A DNA stretch of 64,000 nucleotides from Aplysia californica (Eukaryota > Mollusca > Gastropoda > Aplysiida > Aplysiidae), in assembly GCF_000002075.1 (NCBI RefSeq), contig NW_004797316.1, positions 1,299,560-1,363,559 of the forward strand, given 5' to 3'. This document shows, in pieces, positions 42,409-54,300 of the stretch. Made by a program: the position numbers and the translations under genes. The notes under the pieces are model-generated. The model had not been told where the DNA came from. It ran no database searches and worked only from the letters and a program-made list of their open reading frames with translations. Every line of letters starts with the position of its first letter. Position 1 is the first letter of the stretch.

Positions 42409-42544
42409 CTTAAGGCTACAACAATCTACTTATTTGTCTTTGGTATTGAGTCTCGGAGTCTATTTTTATATGCTCGATCCTTGTCGAATATCGAATATTA
42501 TGTACGATCTTTAATGCAAAAATAATTGATTTAAAGCGCCCCGT

Positions 42545-42603
42545 GGCAAAGAGTCTACATAACAATAGGGGCCACTTCTCTCTTTGAGCAAATTTTAAAA
42601 AGT
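42545..42603. repeat. Repeat J copy 2
   Basis: AAAGAGTCTACATAACAATA, CACTTCTCTCTTTGAGC as at 37,513. A third trace (AAAGAGTCTACATAAC) lies at about 40,573. Confidence 0.5.
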
Positions 42604-42671
42604 GTCCTCAAAATTCAGTAGCGCCGTCTTCACAAATGCGCACCCTCGGCGAACAGAGTAACGCTACTTGA

Positions 42672-42882
42672 GTTTAAAAAATCAAAGTGAGACTAGCAAG
42701 TTTTTAATAAATTTCGGAAGAACGCTTTTTTAAAATGGTTACGCTGACAACAAAAAAAAACTCTTCCAGGGGAAAGGGTTATTGTTTTCTTCGTTTAATT
42801 TGACTTTAGAATGAAAGGCGAGAGGTCAATAAAATTTTTAAAAACCTAAAACTCCACACTGAACGAACCCGAACCAAAGATA
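42672..42882. repeat. Repeat L copy 2
   Basis: Direct copy of 40,185-40,372 with a 40-bp internal insertion. Confidence 0.6.
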
Positions 42883-43040
42883 CTACACACTACGATAAGA
42901 TGCTGCAGCTGCCTCTTTCCCTTTGTTAAAAAAACGTAGCACACGTAAAATAGGCCACGCCCCCAGCGACCGTGTGATTGAGCCCCCGTTGGCTTGGCCC
43001 TGGGCTTGCTGGGTAGAGCAGGATATGAGAGCGTCCTAGT

Positions 43041-43073
43041 AACAGAATTCTACACTAAGTGTAGAATTATGTG
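43041..43073. mobile_element. 33-bp palindromic micro-element with exact 8-bp target duplication
   Basis: ACAGAATTCTACAC and near-inverse GTGTAGAATTATGTG, flanked by GTCCTAGT on both sides (43,033-43,040 and 43,074-43,081). Same arms as the elements in repeat D. Confidence 0.7.
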
Positions 43074-43467
43074 GTCCTAGTTAATCCTACTCTAGGGCCC
43101 ATTCTAATCTAGAATCTAGATCTTAGATCGATTTAAATATATAGATCTATCTACCAAACTTAATTAGTATTGATCAACATATTTCAATAATTTATCTAGA
43201 TCTAAATTATTTAAAAAGAAAAACATTAGATTTTAAAATAGTCTCACTTCGGTAACGAGTGATAAGATCAGAGGATAAATCTGGTACCGGGCACCGGGTG
43301 CATAGGCTCACGATCTACTAAATCTAGATCTAGGCTTAGACATTGACAATCACATATTATTGATCGTATTGATGAGATAGTATTGATGATAGGATCTTTA
43401 GGAGTATGCATTATTAGAAATCAAAAGATAGTGTCAATTAGTATTAACCAGGGAACGCTACAATAGC

Positions 43468-43470
<3 letters not shown>

Positions 43471-43519
<49 letters not shown>
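43471..43519. repeat. (GA)n microsatellite
   Basis: About 24 GA units. Confidence 0.95.
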
Positions 43520-43522
<3 letters not shown>

Positions 43523-43822
43523 TTGATAATGGGGTAAAATCCAAAAGTCACACATCAGCCATGTGATCTTCAAGTGCATTCATCAATACATCAGTGCATC
43601 TCCTGCACGCACATAGTGTACAGACGTCTTTCTGAAAAACGTTGTTTCAGGCATTGGTGTGGACTTGCTGCAGAAAATGGTCTAGGACCGGGATTCAAGT
43701 CACGAGCAACACTCCTTTCCCACAGGTTCTCAATTTGGTTACAGCCTGGTGAAATGGCAGGCCGTACATTCATTGCAGTGTGTGTGTTCCCCACATGCAA
43801 CTAAAGGTGGAGGCGGAAGATT

Positions 43823-43846
43823 CTGAAACCGTTCTAACGGTTTCAG
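43823..43846. repeat. Perfect hairpin CTGAAACCGTT/AACGGTTTCAG
   Basis: Eleven-base arms separated by CT. Not recognised as part of any family here. Confidence 0.8.
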
Positions 43847-44349
43847 CGGATTATCTCGTTTATGAGAAAAAACATTCTTTTACGGAATGAAAGAGTAGGA
43901 GGGTAGGGGTGGGAGTGGGTGGGACTCATGCCCTTTAGCCCTTTACTACGTCGTACGCCCCGCCACTGCAGTTATGCCGGTTATGGCGAGTAAAAGTCCA
44001 AGCAATTGTCTTGCAGTTTGAGCTTTGTCCTAAAACGATATCTCATGTGCACAGTCCTAATAATAAAATGGCATTGTTACCATAATGTGACGGCCAGTTC
44101 TGGGTCGGTTTTGAATAGGCCAAGTCACAATGTAGGCCCTACCGTTTTCTCAGTTGGCTGATAGTCCTTCTGCTGGCGTTGAATGTCCTCCCAGCAGCGC
44201 GCTGAGCATGCCGATGGCTTGATTTTTAAGATACCGTCACTTATGGGTGACAATGATGTTGATGCAGTTTTATGTAAACATTTAATAAAAATCAAAATAT
44301 TAAAAAAATCCGCCTCTCGGTCGAGGGACAGAATCCAAATTTTCAGGAA

Positions 44350-44368
44350 AGGGGGGGGGGGGGGGGGG
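44350..44368. repeat. Poly-G run (19 G)
   Basis: Uninterrupted G run. Confidence 0.95.
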
Positions 44369-44410
44369 TTCACATTGATGGTGTGAACATTGTGAAGCAT
44401 CAAAATGTTA

Positions 44411-44740
44411 GATCTTCTTCTTCTTCTTCTTCTCGATCGCATCACACTTCAAGTCTGGTATCTGTCATAAATTGGGCCGTCCTGCTCAGTTCATCAGTCG
44501 GCCCGTATAGCTTCTCTTGCAGCGTCAGTGGGGTTGGCCACGTTTCCTGTCTCAGGGCCCTGTGTGTCTTTCCGTGCTGAAGGATGTGTTCAACAGTTTG
44601 GTCCGCCTCTCCACACTGGCATTTTGGTGATTGTACTAGTTTAAAACATTTGTACATATGTTGTCTCAGTCTTGTGTGTTGTGTCCTTAGTCTGAAGATA
44701 ATCACTTGTTCTTAGCGGGACAGCTCATGGTAGCCATCTG
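44411..44740 (-). mobile_element. LINE 3' fragment (C-terminal ORF2 tail, (AAG)n tail)
   Basis: The minus-strand frame IIFRLRTQHTRLRQHMYKCF, then CQCGEADQTVEHILQHGKTH, matches the tail of LINE ORF2 proteins around and after the RNase H region (FRLRTGH.RL; C.CG..QT.EH.L). After the stop comes an (AAG)n tail at 44,411-44,434, as in Jockey/RTE-type LINEs. A stop lies just upstream of IIFRLRTQH (at about 44,709) and the rest of ORF2 is missing, so this is a 5'-truncated dead copy. Confidence 0.75.
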
Positions 44741-45248
44741 GTGTCTGAGGTGCTTTAAATTATGTTAGATTTTATACACAATCAAAAAGTGGTACATTAA
44801 AAAAAAATCGCCAGTACAATTACTTTCACTTTTTAATATGGTTTTCCGCTTCCCCACACATGTATTTTGGTGTTTAGTTCTTTGAAGTAGCTTTACGTTT
44901 TTCCTATAGGGTACTTTTTTTTTCTAAATAGGCTACATACCGAAATATAGCTATAACATGACTTTAAAAAAAAATCATTAACTAGAATATATCCATATAT
45001 TAATATTTTCTTCTTGTTTTGCAATATTATTTTAGAATTTCTCCCTTGAACTAACAATCATAGACTTCTTCAAGTCCTATGTGTAATGGTGATAAGTGCA
45101 GATTCGAGTGCATCCCTTTTGATTGGAGGGCAATACGGTACTTAAGGTTTGATCCAAAGGTTATGAATACAAAAAAGAACAGCGCAATTTCTGTGGTTCA
45201 TATAACAACAAACTAAGATCGAGCAACCAGAAATAATAACTGACACTT
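44741..45248. other. Intergenic, nothing recognised
   Basis: AT-rich, no supported feature. Confidence 0.45.
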
Positions 45249-45730
45249 TGTGTGGAATTGTCTACTTTCACCTACTTTGCTGCTCCCTAGCAATGTTCTG
45301 TCGTCTGCTTTTGTCTCCTCTTTCTGCCACCCTCACCTCCTTTGCCCTCTCCTCTCGGCTCCTGACTCTATGTGCAGCCTTTCTACTGCTACTCCTTGGC
45401 CCCTTCTTACTGTTGTCTTTCAGCCACACCCCTGATCTTCTGGTAGGAAAGATCTACACCCAGCCTTCTCGGACAAGGGCGAAAAATCTCAGAGGGCCCG
45501 TGTGCAAGTTACGCACGTTAAAGATCCCCTGGCGGTCTAAAATTGATAAGAGTTTATTAAGAGCAGGCTTCGGTCGCCACGCTGACAACATTCAAAATTT
45601 CTTGCCACCACCAACTGAAAAAGTTAAATGTGTCCTGTGCGCTCATATTATTATCATTATCTTATGCAGCTGGGAGTGCTGTAAAACATTACAAACAAAA
45701 AAAAAGAAAAAAAAGAAAAAGTGTACAAAT
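45249..45730 (+). mobile_element. SINE family 1, long copy with A-rich tail
   Basis: AATTGTCTACTTTCACCTAC and CTAGCAATGTT also occur after the tRNA-like head at 62 kb; GCACGTTAAAGATCCCCTGG is in the body; 3' end TTATGCAGCTGGGAGTGCTG then an A-rich tail. The 175-residue frame across it is not a gene. The tRNA head is missing or decayed. Confidence 0.6.
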
Positions 45731-46244
45731 GTACAAAGAGACAAAGAGACAGGCTGCATTTTTATTAAGCATTAACAAGCAGCTATAGTTCTTCGTTTTT
45801 TTCAGTTTTATGTATTCTGTTCTCTTGGGCTTTTCTCTCAGATCCGCTTTGCCTCATTATCTCGACCCCAAGGAAGTTATACAGTAAGTTGTAAGGTCCT
45901 TGCTCGACCCCCATAGCCTGCCCATTGCAAACAGCCCTTTTCCCTCCTCTCGATATTAAATGATCAAATCAAAGGCGGAACAGTTTTTAACATAATTGTA
46001 AAGGAGAATAGTTCTTCCGGTTGTACCCCCATCTCCAACACACAGAAGAATTAATCTAGGCCAACTCATGATAATTATCACAAAGAACATTGTATGAGAC
46101 AGTCACTCTGTGATAAACTCAAGTCTGCTCTCGACAGCTCTATGGCCATTTCGCTAATTTAGTCGTGCTCATTTACAGAGTCCTGGCAATTCACCACGCC
46201 ATATTGGCAACCCTCCACGCCACCGATTTCCTTGTCAGCATCGA
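45731..46244. other. Upstream flank of the candidate RPL4 start
   Basis: Non-repetitive. CGCCATATTGG at about 46,197 is a possible promoter element. No TATA box. Confidence 0.35.
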
Positions 46245-46260
46245 CTTCCTCTTCCTTTTT
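46245..46260 (+). promoter_or_regulatory. 5'TOP-like pyrimidine tract, candidate RPL4 transcription start
   Basis: CTTCCTCTTCCTTTTT followed by about 42 nt and an ATG. Ribosomal protein mRNAs start with a C in such a tract, which gives mTOR-dependent translation, and they usually have 5'UTRs of this length. It is far from exon 2, so the link to RPL4 is inference. Confidence 0.5.
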
Positions 46261-46302
46261 ACCGAACGGCGTGGTGACGGAAGGTCCAGACAACTTGCTA
46301 AA

Positions 46303-46305
46303 ATG
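46303..46305 (+). CDS. RPL4: RPL4 exon 1 candidate (start codon only)
   Basis: ATG in the context CTAAAATG directly followed by GTATAC. A start codon split off from the rest is common in ribosomal protein genes and phase 0 fits exon 2 (giving MAARPLISV; human MACARPLISV). The donor is weak and I found no rival with a TOP tract closer to exon 2. Confidence 0.45.
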
Positions 46306-48303
46306 GTATACTTTTGTTTGTGCCTTTAGTTGCTTGCTTTTCGGTTTATATTTCAATATATTTTTGTCCTGATAGACATTTTTAGGTTAGATCTAGATAA
46401 TCTAGATTCTATTCGTGTAAAGTAACTTCTGCTTTTCATTCTCGGTCTCCATCTGTTCCTCTTCCTCGGCTTCTCTACTCAACTCTTGTCTTAGACTTAG
46501 AAAGTTATCTAGCTGGCTAACGCCCCGGCGGGAATATGTGGTGGGCGGGCTGTTGGCTGGCAAGGTCCAAGGGAAAGTACTAGATCTATTGGTTCATAAA
46601 CAGTACACAGACTTGGGAGAGGATATCATAAGGTCCACCATGTTGGATTTATTACTGCTGAAAATTGCTTTTATCTTCTGCTGGTTTCTCAACTCTGCTG
46701 GCAAGGAAAAGTTTGGCTTTTCTTTTCTCTTTCTCTACTGCTGTAATCGAGTCAATCAATTGAGGTCAAACCAGCCGCCGGGAGGACTTCCGTATTGAGC
46801 GACCACTATGAGACAGAGCAGAATTTAAGGGTAGGGGTAGATCTAGGGTTTGGGTTAGGGTTAGATCTAGAATAGACTAGAATCTAGGCCTCTTGTAGCA
46901 ATGCCAATGAAAATTTAAATTTTCACTTTTGCGCTTTTTTTTTTGGTACCTAAGACCTAAGAAAGAATTTTCAATTCTAAGAATTATGCTTCTTGAATTT
47001 TGAGAATCGGTTCATAAGTAAAAAAAGTTATGGGGTTGTAAAGGTCGGCAAAAATGGATGACCCCACATAATATAGGAAAATACTCCTAAAAAGTGGACC
47101 ACGCAGTAGCAGATTCTGTAAGAAAATAGACAATATCTCGGTAACTAATCGGAGTGTTCGAGAGAAACTTGACTACCTGATGTGTTTTTGAGTGTAGAAA
47201 TCATTTCTGCAGTCAGATTTACTACCAATTTCGTACTTATTTTGTTATAATTAAAATTGTGGTGTACATATTACGATTTTGCGAAAAAGGGGTGTCGGGA
47301 TGAGTCCATTTTATTTATAGCATCGTATCACAACATGGGATCTTTAAGAATATATGTCGGCAGCGTGACTAAATAATTGCAAAGCTTTTTATGATGACTT
47401 TAGACCATGCCAACCGTAAAAGATAAGTAAATTCAATCTAGCATGCCGTACAATTAAAAATTCCTTTTCCCCGTTGAGACGCGAACACCCCGAGACGAGA
47501 TAACCTCGCCTCGGAAAACCCCCATTGCTGTGTTACAGGGGAATAGAGAGAAAAGCAACCGGATGCGCGTGCCCGCCATTGCCCTATTTCAAGTGACCAA
47601 TGAATGGGCCCGGAATAGTCATGCGGGGATTTGTAGGTCACATACGTTTGCCACGAGAGTAAGGGGAAAATGGCCGGTCTCCGTGCGAAGCCGCTTTGGA
47701 TAGGGGGGTAGTCGTGCAACAACTACTTGACACAGAACGTTCAAATTTGAGCACACTATAGAGGATAGATAGATCTATTATCATCTCGGCGTTGAAATTC
47801 AAACTCCTTATAGTTTTCAGTGTACACGATACGAAAGTGTTCCCGACACCAAAAGTATAGGTTAATTTATGTGTACGAACTTCAACGTCCACATATCATT
47901 AGTTTGCCCTATTTTCTGATTGGTTGCCGAGTTTCATTCGGATTGGTTCGGAAATAGTGCAGACCGAGGTTGACAAAGTTAGTCACCTACGCTTCGGCCG
48001 GGTCCGCAAAATCGCCCGTAAACGGGGACCAAATTTTCGCCTCGCGGGAAAGCCCGATGGGCATTGCTACCTCTTGGCAATTCTTAAGATTCCCGCGTTT
48101 AATTCCGATGTGCGTTTTTCATTCCCTCAGGCATATTTCTGAATACTGTATCGGTGTGGACGATCAATTTGACCAAAACAAAGTTTAAAAATGATGTTAA
48201 AACACAAAAGTCAATTAATTTGGTTGTCTACAAAGATGCTACGGCTATTTAACTTTTCGAATTGAGCCGAATTATGCAGGTCGCCATTTTGTTTTGCCCA
48301 GAA

Positions 48304-48387
<84 letters not shown>

Positions 48388-51300
48388 CCCCCCCCCCCCC
48401 CCCCCCCCCCCCTGGACAGACAAAATTGCAACTACTTTTTTTTAGGCTAACAGTAGTAACACAAGAGCGCCTTGCAACTACTTTTTTTAGGCTAACATTA
48501 GTAACATAAGAGCGCTGGAGCGTTTGTTCACGGCACAGAATTCTACAATTCTGTTATCGCAGTGTAGAATTCTGTGGTTCACGGTGAAGGCTACACTGGT
48601 TGGCCTAGGCTATAACGGTGAACGCACACCGGGTGAGAGTAGCCAAAAGGCTCGCGTGCGCTATATTCTCACCCGGGGTGAGAATAGAGGTGGCCATATA
48701 AGTAGTTACGCACATTCTGGGTTTTTTAAGGAAAATAGTATAGGCCAATATCCGAACGGAGTGTCTACGTACTCGGTTACCGGGCACTTAGCCTCAGTGT
48801 CTACGTACTCAGTAACCGGCAACCGGGCTCGTAGTCTCAGTGTCACGTACACGGTAACCGGGCATGTAGCCTCAATATCTACGTACACGGTAACCGGCAA
48901 CCGGGCACGTAGTCTCTCTATCACGTACACGGTAACCGGGCAGTCCAGAACTGTCAAGTTCAGTTTTTGTCATCCAGTGTTGCCTTCATCCCCACCCCTC
49001 CCCCGGCTGTACCTTTAAAAAAATCAATAATCCCATTCCGGAGCCCTATACTTCGCAGCGCACAAACATTGAATGAACTTTGGTGGCCCCAACCGGTACT
49101 CAGTGTGATACGCCCGCACAGGTTCACTGACCGGTCATGATGGCGAGCCCTACAAGACGCTTGTATATTGTATGACTTTCTTTTTTTTTTTCCAGCAAGT
49201 GACAGCACAGGACAGATATTGATTTATTTTCATTCCGGTTACCGTGTACGTAGATTAGAAATGCCAATCGCCCGCTGCGCCTTGGGCCGGAAATCGGCCT
49301 CTGCGCGAGGGGTAATTTTTGGGCCGCTTGCAATCAGAGGTGACTCTTCTAAGTATAGTTACGGGAAAACTCCTGGACGAAAATAAATGAAACTCGGCAA
49401 CCAACCAGAGGAAAGGTTAAACTAACGACATGCCAGCGTACAGTCCCAAACGATTACTTGAACCGGAGATATTGCCATGTTTGTGCGAATTTCCTTTGCG
49501 GTTTGAAAACTAAGCGGAGCTGCGGGTTGATCGCCGACCACACAAGCGCCCCACATGTCTTCTTTATTGCTGTAAAATTTCAGATCTCTGCGTTTAGTAG
49601 ATTTTCCGTACCAACTTAAAATTACCACCCATCCATTGATAAAACACTAGATCTGGAAACTAGATCACGCATTCCAAACGCGAGGTGCCGGCATGCAAGA
49701 GGCGCGTGATCGCTAGGCGGCTTGTGATTGGCTGCCTATAACCAAATAGGTCACCGATGACTACATCGCGGGTTTTCCCGATAGCGCTTTACTAAGTTTA
49801 GAAGGGGTGATCGCGTCGCGGTAAAAACGATGTCACGCATTTCAACAAATTTCACGCAAATATCAGTCTTTAAGATCCAAAGTAATAAAGACATCGAAAA
49901 AGTGATGGCAGAACTAGATTCTGCACTAAAAATCACATTGAGATGCCAAGTTTCATTCATATGCTCCAATTCATTACTGACTTATGAACAGTTTTTCCTC
50001 AAAATACATCAAAACATGTCCCACATTTTGGCGATTTTTTCCTATATGAAGGTCCTCCGACATTTTGCAAACAAAAATAAAAAAACTTTTATTTATCAAT
50101 GGATTTTTAAAATTTAAAAACCATAGTTATTAGAATCTATTTTCATTTAAGCCCATTTTTAAGCAACTTGGATGAAAATTTAATTTTTCATTGTCATTGC
50201 TAACGTAGATACTGAGACTAGGTGCCCGGTTACTGTGTACATGATACTGAGAATATGTGCCCGGTTACCATGTACGTAGACACTCCGATTTCCGAATGTT
50301 TTGCACTCAAATTCTTCTTTTTACCCGCACAATGGTATTCCAAACTATCTATAAACATTTTTATCAGGGAATATCATTTTGCATAAATTCAAGCTCATTT
50401 GAAAGATTTTGTTTACAGTAAAATGAGTTTCCTGGCTATCCTTTCGAGCTCCTCGTGTCTATGTGGGTCATTTTGTTTTTTAATTTCATTGGGCATACAT
50501 CTAGAGCTGCCAACTTCAACTTGGCATGTTTTGAATGAGCCGTAGACTAGCTTATGCTTCGGTGTAGAACCAAAACAGGCGATTCGAGAAGTAGCAATGC
50601 CAATAAATTTGGTCCCCGTTTGCGGATGATTTTGCGGACCCGGCCGAAACAAAGGTGACTAACTTTGTCAACCTCGGTCTACTCTATTTCTGAACCAATC
50701 CGAATGAAACTCGGCAACCAATCAGAAAATAGGGCAAACTAATGATATGTGGACGTTGAAGTTCGTACGCATAAATTAACCTATACTTTCGGTGTCGGGA
50801 ACACTTAGTGTCAGGTACACCGAAAACTATAAGGAGTTTGAATTTCAAAGCCGAGATGGTAATAGATCTATCTATCCTCTATTGTGTGCTCAGATTTGAA
50901 CGTTCTGTGTTAAGTAGTTGTTTAGACCCGATCGTAAATCTACAACTACCCCCTATTCAAAGCGGCTTCGCACGGAGACGGGCCATTTTCCCCTCACTCT
51001 CACAGCAAATGTATGTGACCTACAAATCCCCGCATGACTATTCCGGGCCCGTTCATTGGTCACTTGAAATAGACAGTGCTTCCACTCTTCCATATTTTTA
51101 CGGAAATCCGTACTTTCTGCCAGTTCCGTACTTGTCCCTCCATCATTATCAACTCCCTCCGTAAAAAAAACCAGCGCCATCGCAGGACTGCCGAAATTCC
51201 GTACTCGCCTTCGTATCGTCTTTTATGAGTTACGGAAATTTACGGTAATTCTCTCGGCAATAAGTTAATGGTATAGAAACCTGCCAGATTGTTCATTTCC

Positions 51301-54300
51301 TTCAGTTGGCCATTATTCTGCTATGCCCCGTGCATTCATTGTGGGTTGGTCGGCAGTACATTTTTTACATGCAGATGGATCAAAATCTGGCGAGCTTTTT
51401 GTGCCAATTTTCTCCTTTCTATCATTCACTCATTCCTTCTGTCTATCTTCGGATTGTTGCTGCAGCTGGAAAATCTTGCGTGTTGATTAAGTAAATTGAG
51501 TTGTGATCTTAAACAGAAAATTACTGTCAGAAAGAAACTTTTTTTTGCAAATTTGTCTAGATCTAGAGAAATTATCAATGCGAAGATTCTACGGCACGTG
51601 AACACGATTAGGGCAGTGATAAAAGAAATATATATACTATGCTGACACGAGGTGCCCACTACGGATGGGATCGGGCCCGAAGTGGTGTTGTGACGGGCGT
51701 ATAGTAGCAATGAAAGGGGAACCTGCTTTTATACATTGCCAGCAATGGAAAGATATAGATCTATTGGTGAAGAAATCAAACAAGACAAAATGTTGGTGAA
51801 AAAAATAAATGTTATGGGCTGAATGCAATCTCTTCAAACAGGCTCCCAAATGCCATTTTTAACTCTCCAAAAACACTAAATTTCAATTTCTTCAGGGGCT
51901 TCGCCCCCTGAACCCCCTCCAGGACGCTGTCCCTGGACCTTGCTGGGGCCCTCTGTATGGCATGCTAGATTGAATTAACTATCTTTTACGGTTGGCATGG
52001 TCTAAAGCCACCATAAAAAGCTTTGCAATTATTTATTCACGCAGCCGACATATATTCTTACAGAATCCATGTTGAGAGACGATGCTATAAATAAAATGGA
52101 CTCATCCCGACACCCCTTTTTCGCAAAATCGTAATATGGGCAGTAAATCTGACTGCAGAAATGATTTCTACACCCAAAAACACATCGGGTAGCCAAGTTT
52201 CTCTCTAACACTTCTATTAGTTACCGAGATATCGATTTTCTTACAGAATCTGCTACTGCGTGGTCCACTTTTTAGGAGTATTTTCCTATATGTGGGTCAT
52301 CCATATTTTGCCAACCTTTACAACCCCATAAATTTTTAAATTTATGAACCGATTCTTAAAATTCAAGAAGCATAATTCATAGAATTGAAAATTCTTTCTT
52401 ATGTACCAAATAAAAAAAGGGCTAAAGTGAAAAAATAAATTTTCATTGGCATTGCTACTAGGAGGAGGCCACAAACGCACACAAACTCAAGCAGAAATAC
52501 GCTTCTTATATGGAACATAAATCCGGGGGACGGTTAGGGGGAGAGAGAAAGAGACCCCCGCCTCCACACACAGAGGGGCAAAGAGAGAGCCGTGTGTGGG
52601 AAGTTCACGAACGCAGAACACAGAGCACAAAAGAGCTCTAATTTACTCTGTGGTTTTCTTGTTATCTTTGTAGATCGCTCATATAGGGTAGGGTAAGAGC
52701 GTAGTGGTCGATTTGGCCTCAATTGACTGTAGATCTAGATTTTAGATCTATATCCAGCTTCTTTTTCTTTCCTCATCCTTACTAGATCTATCATCATTTT
52801 GCCTCTAGTTTTTTTGTTGTCACACATACGACTAAACGTAGAACAACACACCTGCCTGATTGGTGGCTAATTTTAGTAATGTGATGTCATCACATCCTGG
52901 GATGCCCACAAACTATTTTTAGAAGGCTGTGGAGATATCAAAAGATCATATAGATCCAGTAGAGAATCTTTGGAGATACCGCATGGAATGACAGTAAAAA
53001 ATACTGACTGCAGTTTGACCCCCAAAGCTGTGCATCTATGTGCAAGATTGAAAGTAAAAATTTACCAATTTTTGGTACATTTTTACTGTCATCACTCCCA
53101 CACACAGTTGCACTGCTCGGGAGGTCAAACTGAAGTATTTTTAGCTGCAAATCACACCTCTGTAAAAACTCATTATTATTTCCATGCCCTCAGCATGATT
53201 TGCGGGGTCACAAATTAATTTTATCCATATTGTTAAACTACCGAATGAATAAATCTATTAAATGGTGGACTTGATCGTAGAGATGAACGGGATTTGGAAT
53301 GTTTTTCTGATTAGGCAGAATTTTGAGCAGGTATCCTAATGCAGTTAAAATGAGTGTAGATCAGCTTGCCGAATTACAACTTACTCCTTTTGGTTTACTT
53401 GTCAAAGCTTACTTTTAAGTACCAGAAATTTTTAAAAATCCAGGATTTGTTGAGTTTACAAAGTACAGTTTCTAGTGTTTTAGTAAGTACTTTAGACTTT
53501 AGGATGGGCCCGGTTTGGAATACATTTTCATTTGTCATTGTGTTCTCAAAGTTTGTTCATGTCTTTTTATTGTCTTTCAGGCTGCCCGGCCACTTATTTC
53601 TGTACACAGCGAGAAGGGTGAGGCTACTGCCACCAACATTGCCCTCCCTGCAGTCTTTAAGGCCCCAATTCGCCCGGACATTGTTAATGCCGTGCATTTT
53701 CAGATGTTGAAGAATACCCGCCAGCCATATGCTGTGTCTGAGAAAGCAGGTACATTCTGTTCTTGCTAATAGTAATTTGCTAAATGGATATTGATCTTTG
53801 TAACAAGTGGGGTTGTTTTCTTTAGTAAGGTTTTACAGGTGCTCGCAACTTAATTTAACTGATTCTGCTTTAGTAAGGTTTTACGGTGCTCGCAACTGCA
53901 TTTAACTGATTCCGTCCATGATTTTTTCAGGCTCTAGACTGAATTATTTTTCCTTGTTCAAATTTAGACCTGGGGTGCATCTATTTAATGCATTACTGTG
54001 AAGCTGTAAGTTACTCTAATAAGTATTGTCATATACCAAAGTGATGGGAACCAATAGAGGGATCTGTTTATATCAATAACAATGACCTGTTTGTATTGTA
54101 TTTTCTGTCAGACAAAAACGAATGAGGAAAAAAAATTGCGCAACACCTCTTCGAAACTTTCGACTTTCCCCCCCGCATTTTTCAACTCTACAAGTCCTTA
54201 AAATCCATAGGAATCAACACAAAAATTGTAGCGATATCACCCTAGCACTCATTTATGCAAGAATTTCACAAATTTAGTTGAATATCTTTCTTTGAAGGGC

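Larger units (their letters stand above)
43082..44440. other. Intergenic, simple repeats and possible SINE trace
   Basis: Holds the GA microsatellite, an 11-bp-arm hairpin at 43,823-43,846 and a 19-G run. Around 43,650-43,720 GGGATTCAAGTC looks like a weak tRNA B box, too little to call a SINE. Confidence 0.4.
48127..48696. repeat. Repeat D copy 2
   Basis: Same sequence as 35,686-36,107, enlarged by a (CT)n-C28 microsatellite and a local duplication of CTTTTTTTAGGCTAACA with GTAACA.AAGAGCGC. Confidence 0.65.

Noticed and set aside
43591-43804. Overlapping 69- and 76-codon frames
   Set aside because: No recognisable protein; the sequence has a weak tRNA-like B box and is more likely repeat-derived.
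45248-45775. Open frame of 175 codons
   Set aside because: It lies across a SINE copy with an A-rich tail; leucine-rich start comes from pyrimidine-rich repeat sequence and no known domain is present.
46303-46315. U12-type intron at GTATAC of RPL4
   Set aside because: GTATACTTT is one base from the U12 donor, but the 3' end near 53,580 has no TCCTTAAC-type branch site.
46840-46865. Interstitial telomere sequence
   Set aside because: Only two GGGTTAG units here and near 55,873; too short to be a telomere relic, the latter lying inside element B.
48757-48950. CRISPR-like regular repeats
   Set aside because: Units are contiguous without unique spacers, in a eukaryotic intron, and mirrored at the other end of a transposon.
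48524-49018. Open frame of 164 codons with a repeated TYTVTG-type motif
   Set aside because: Produced by the tandem DNA repeats in the arm of element H; both strands stay open in the same way.
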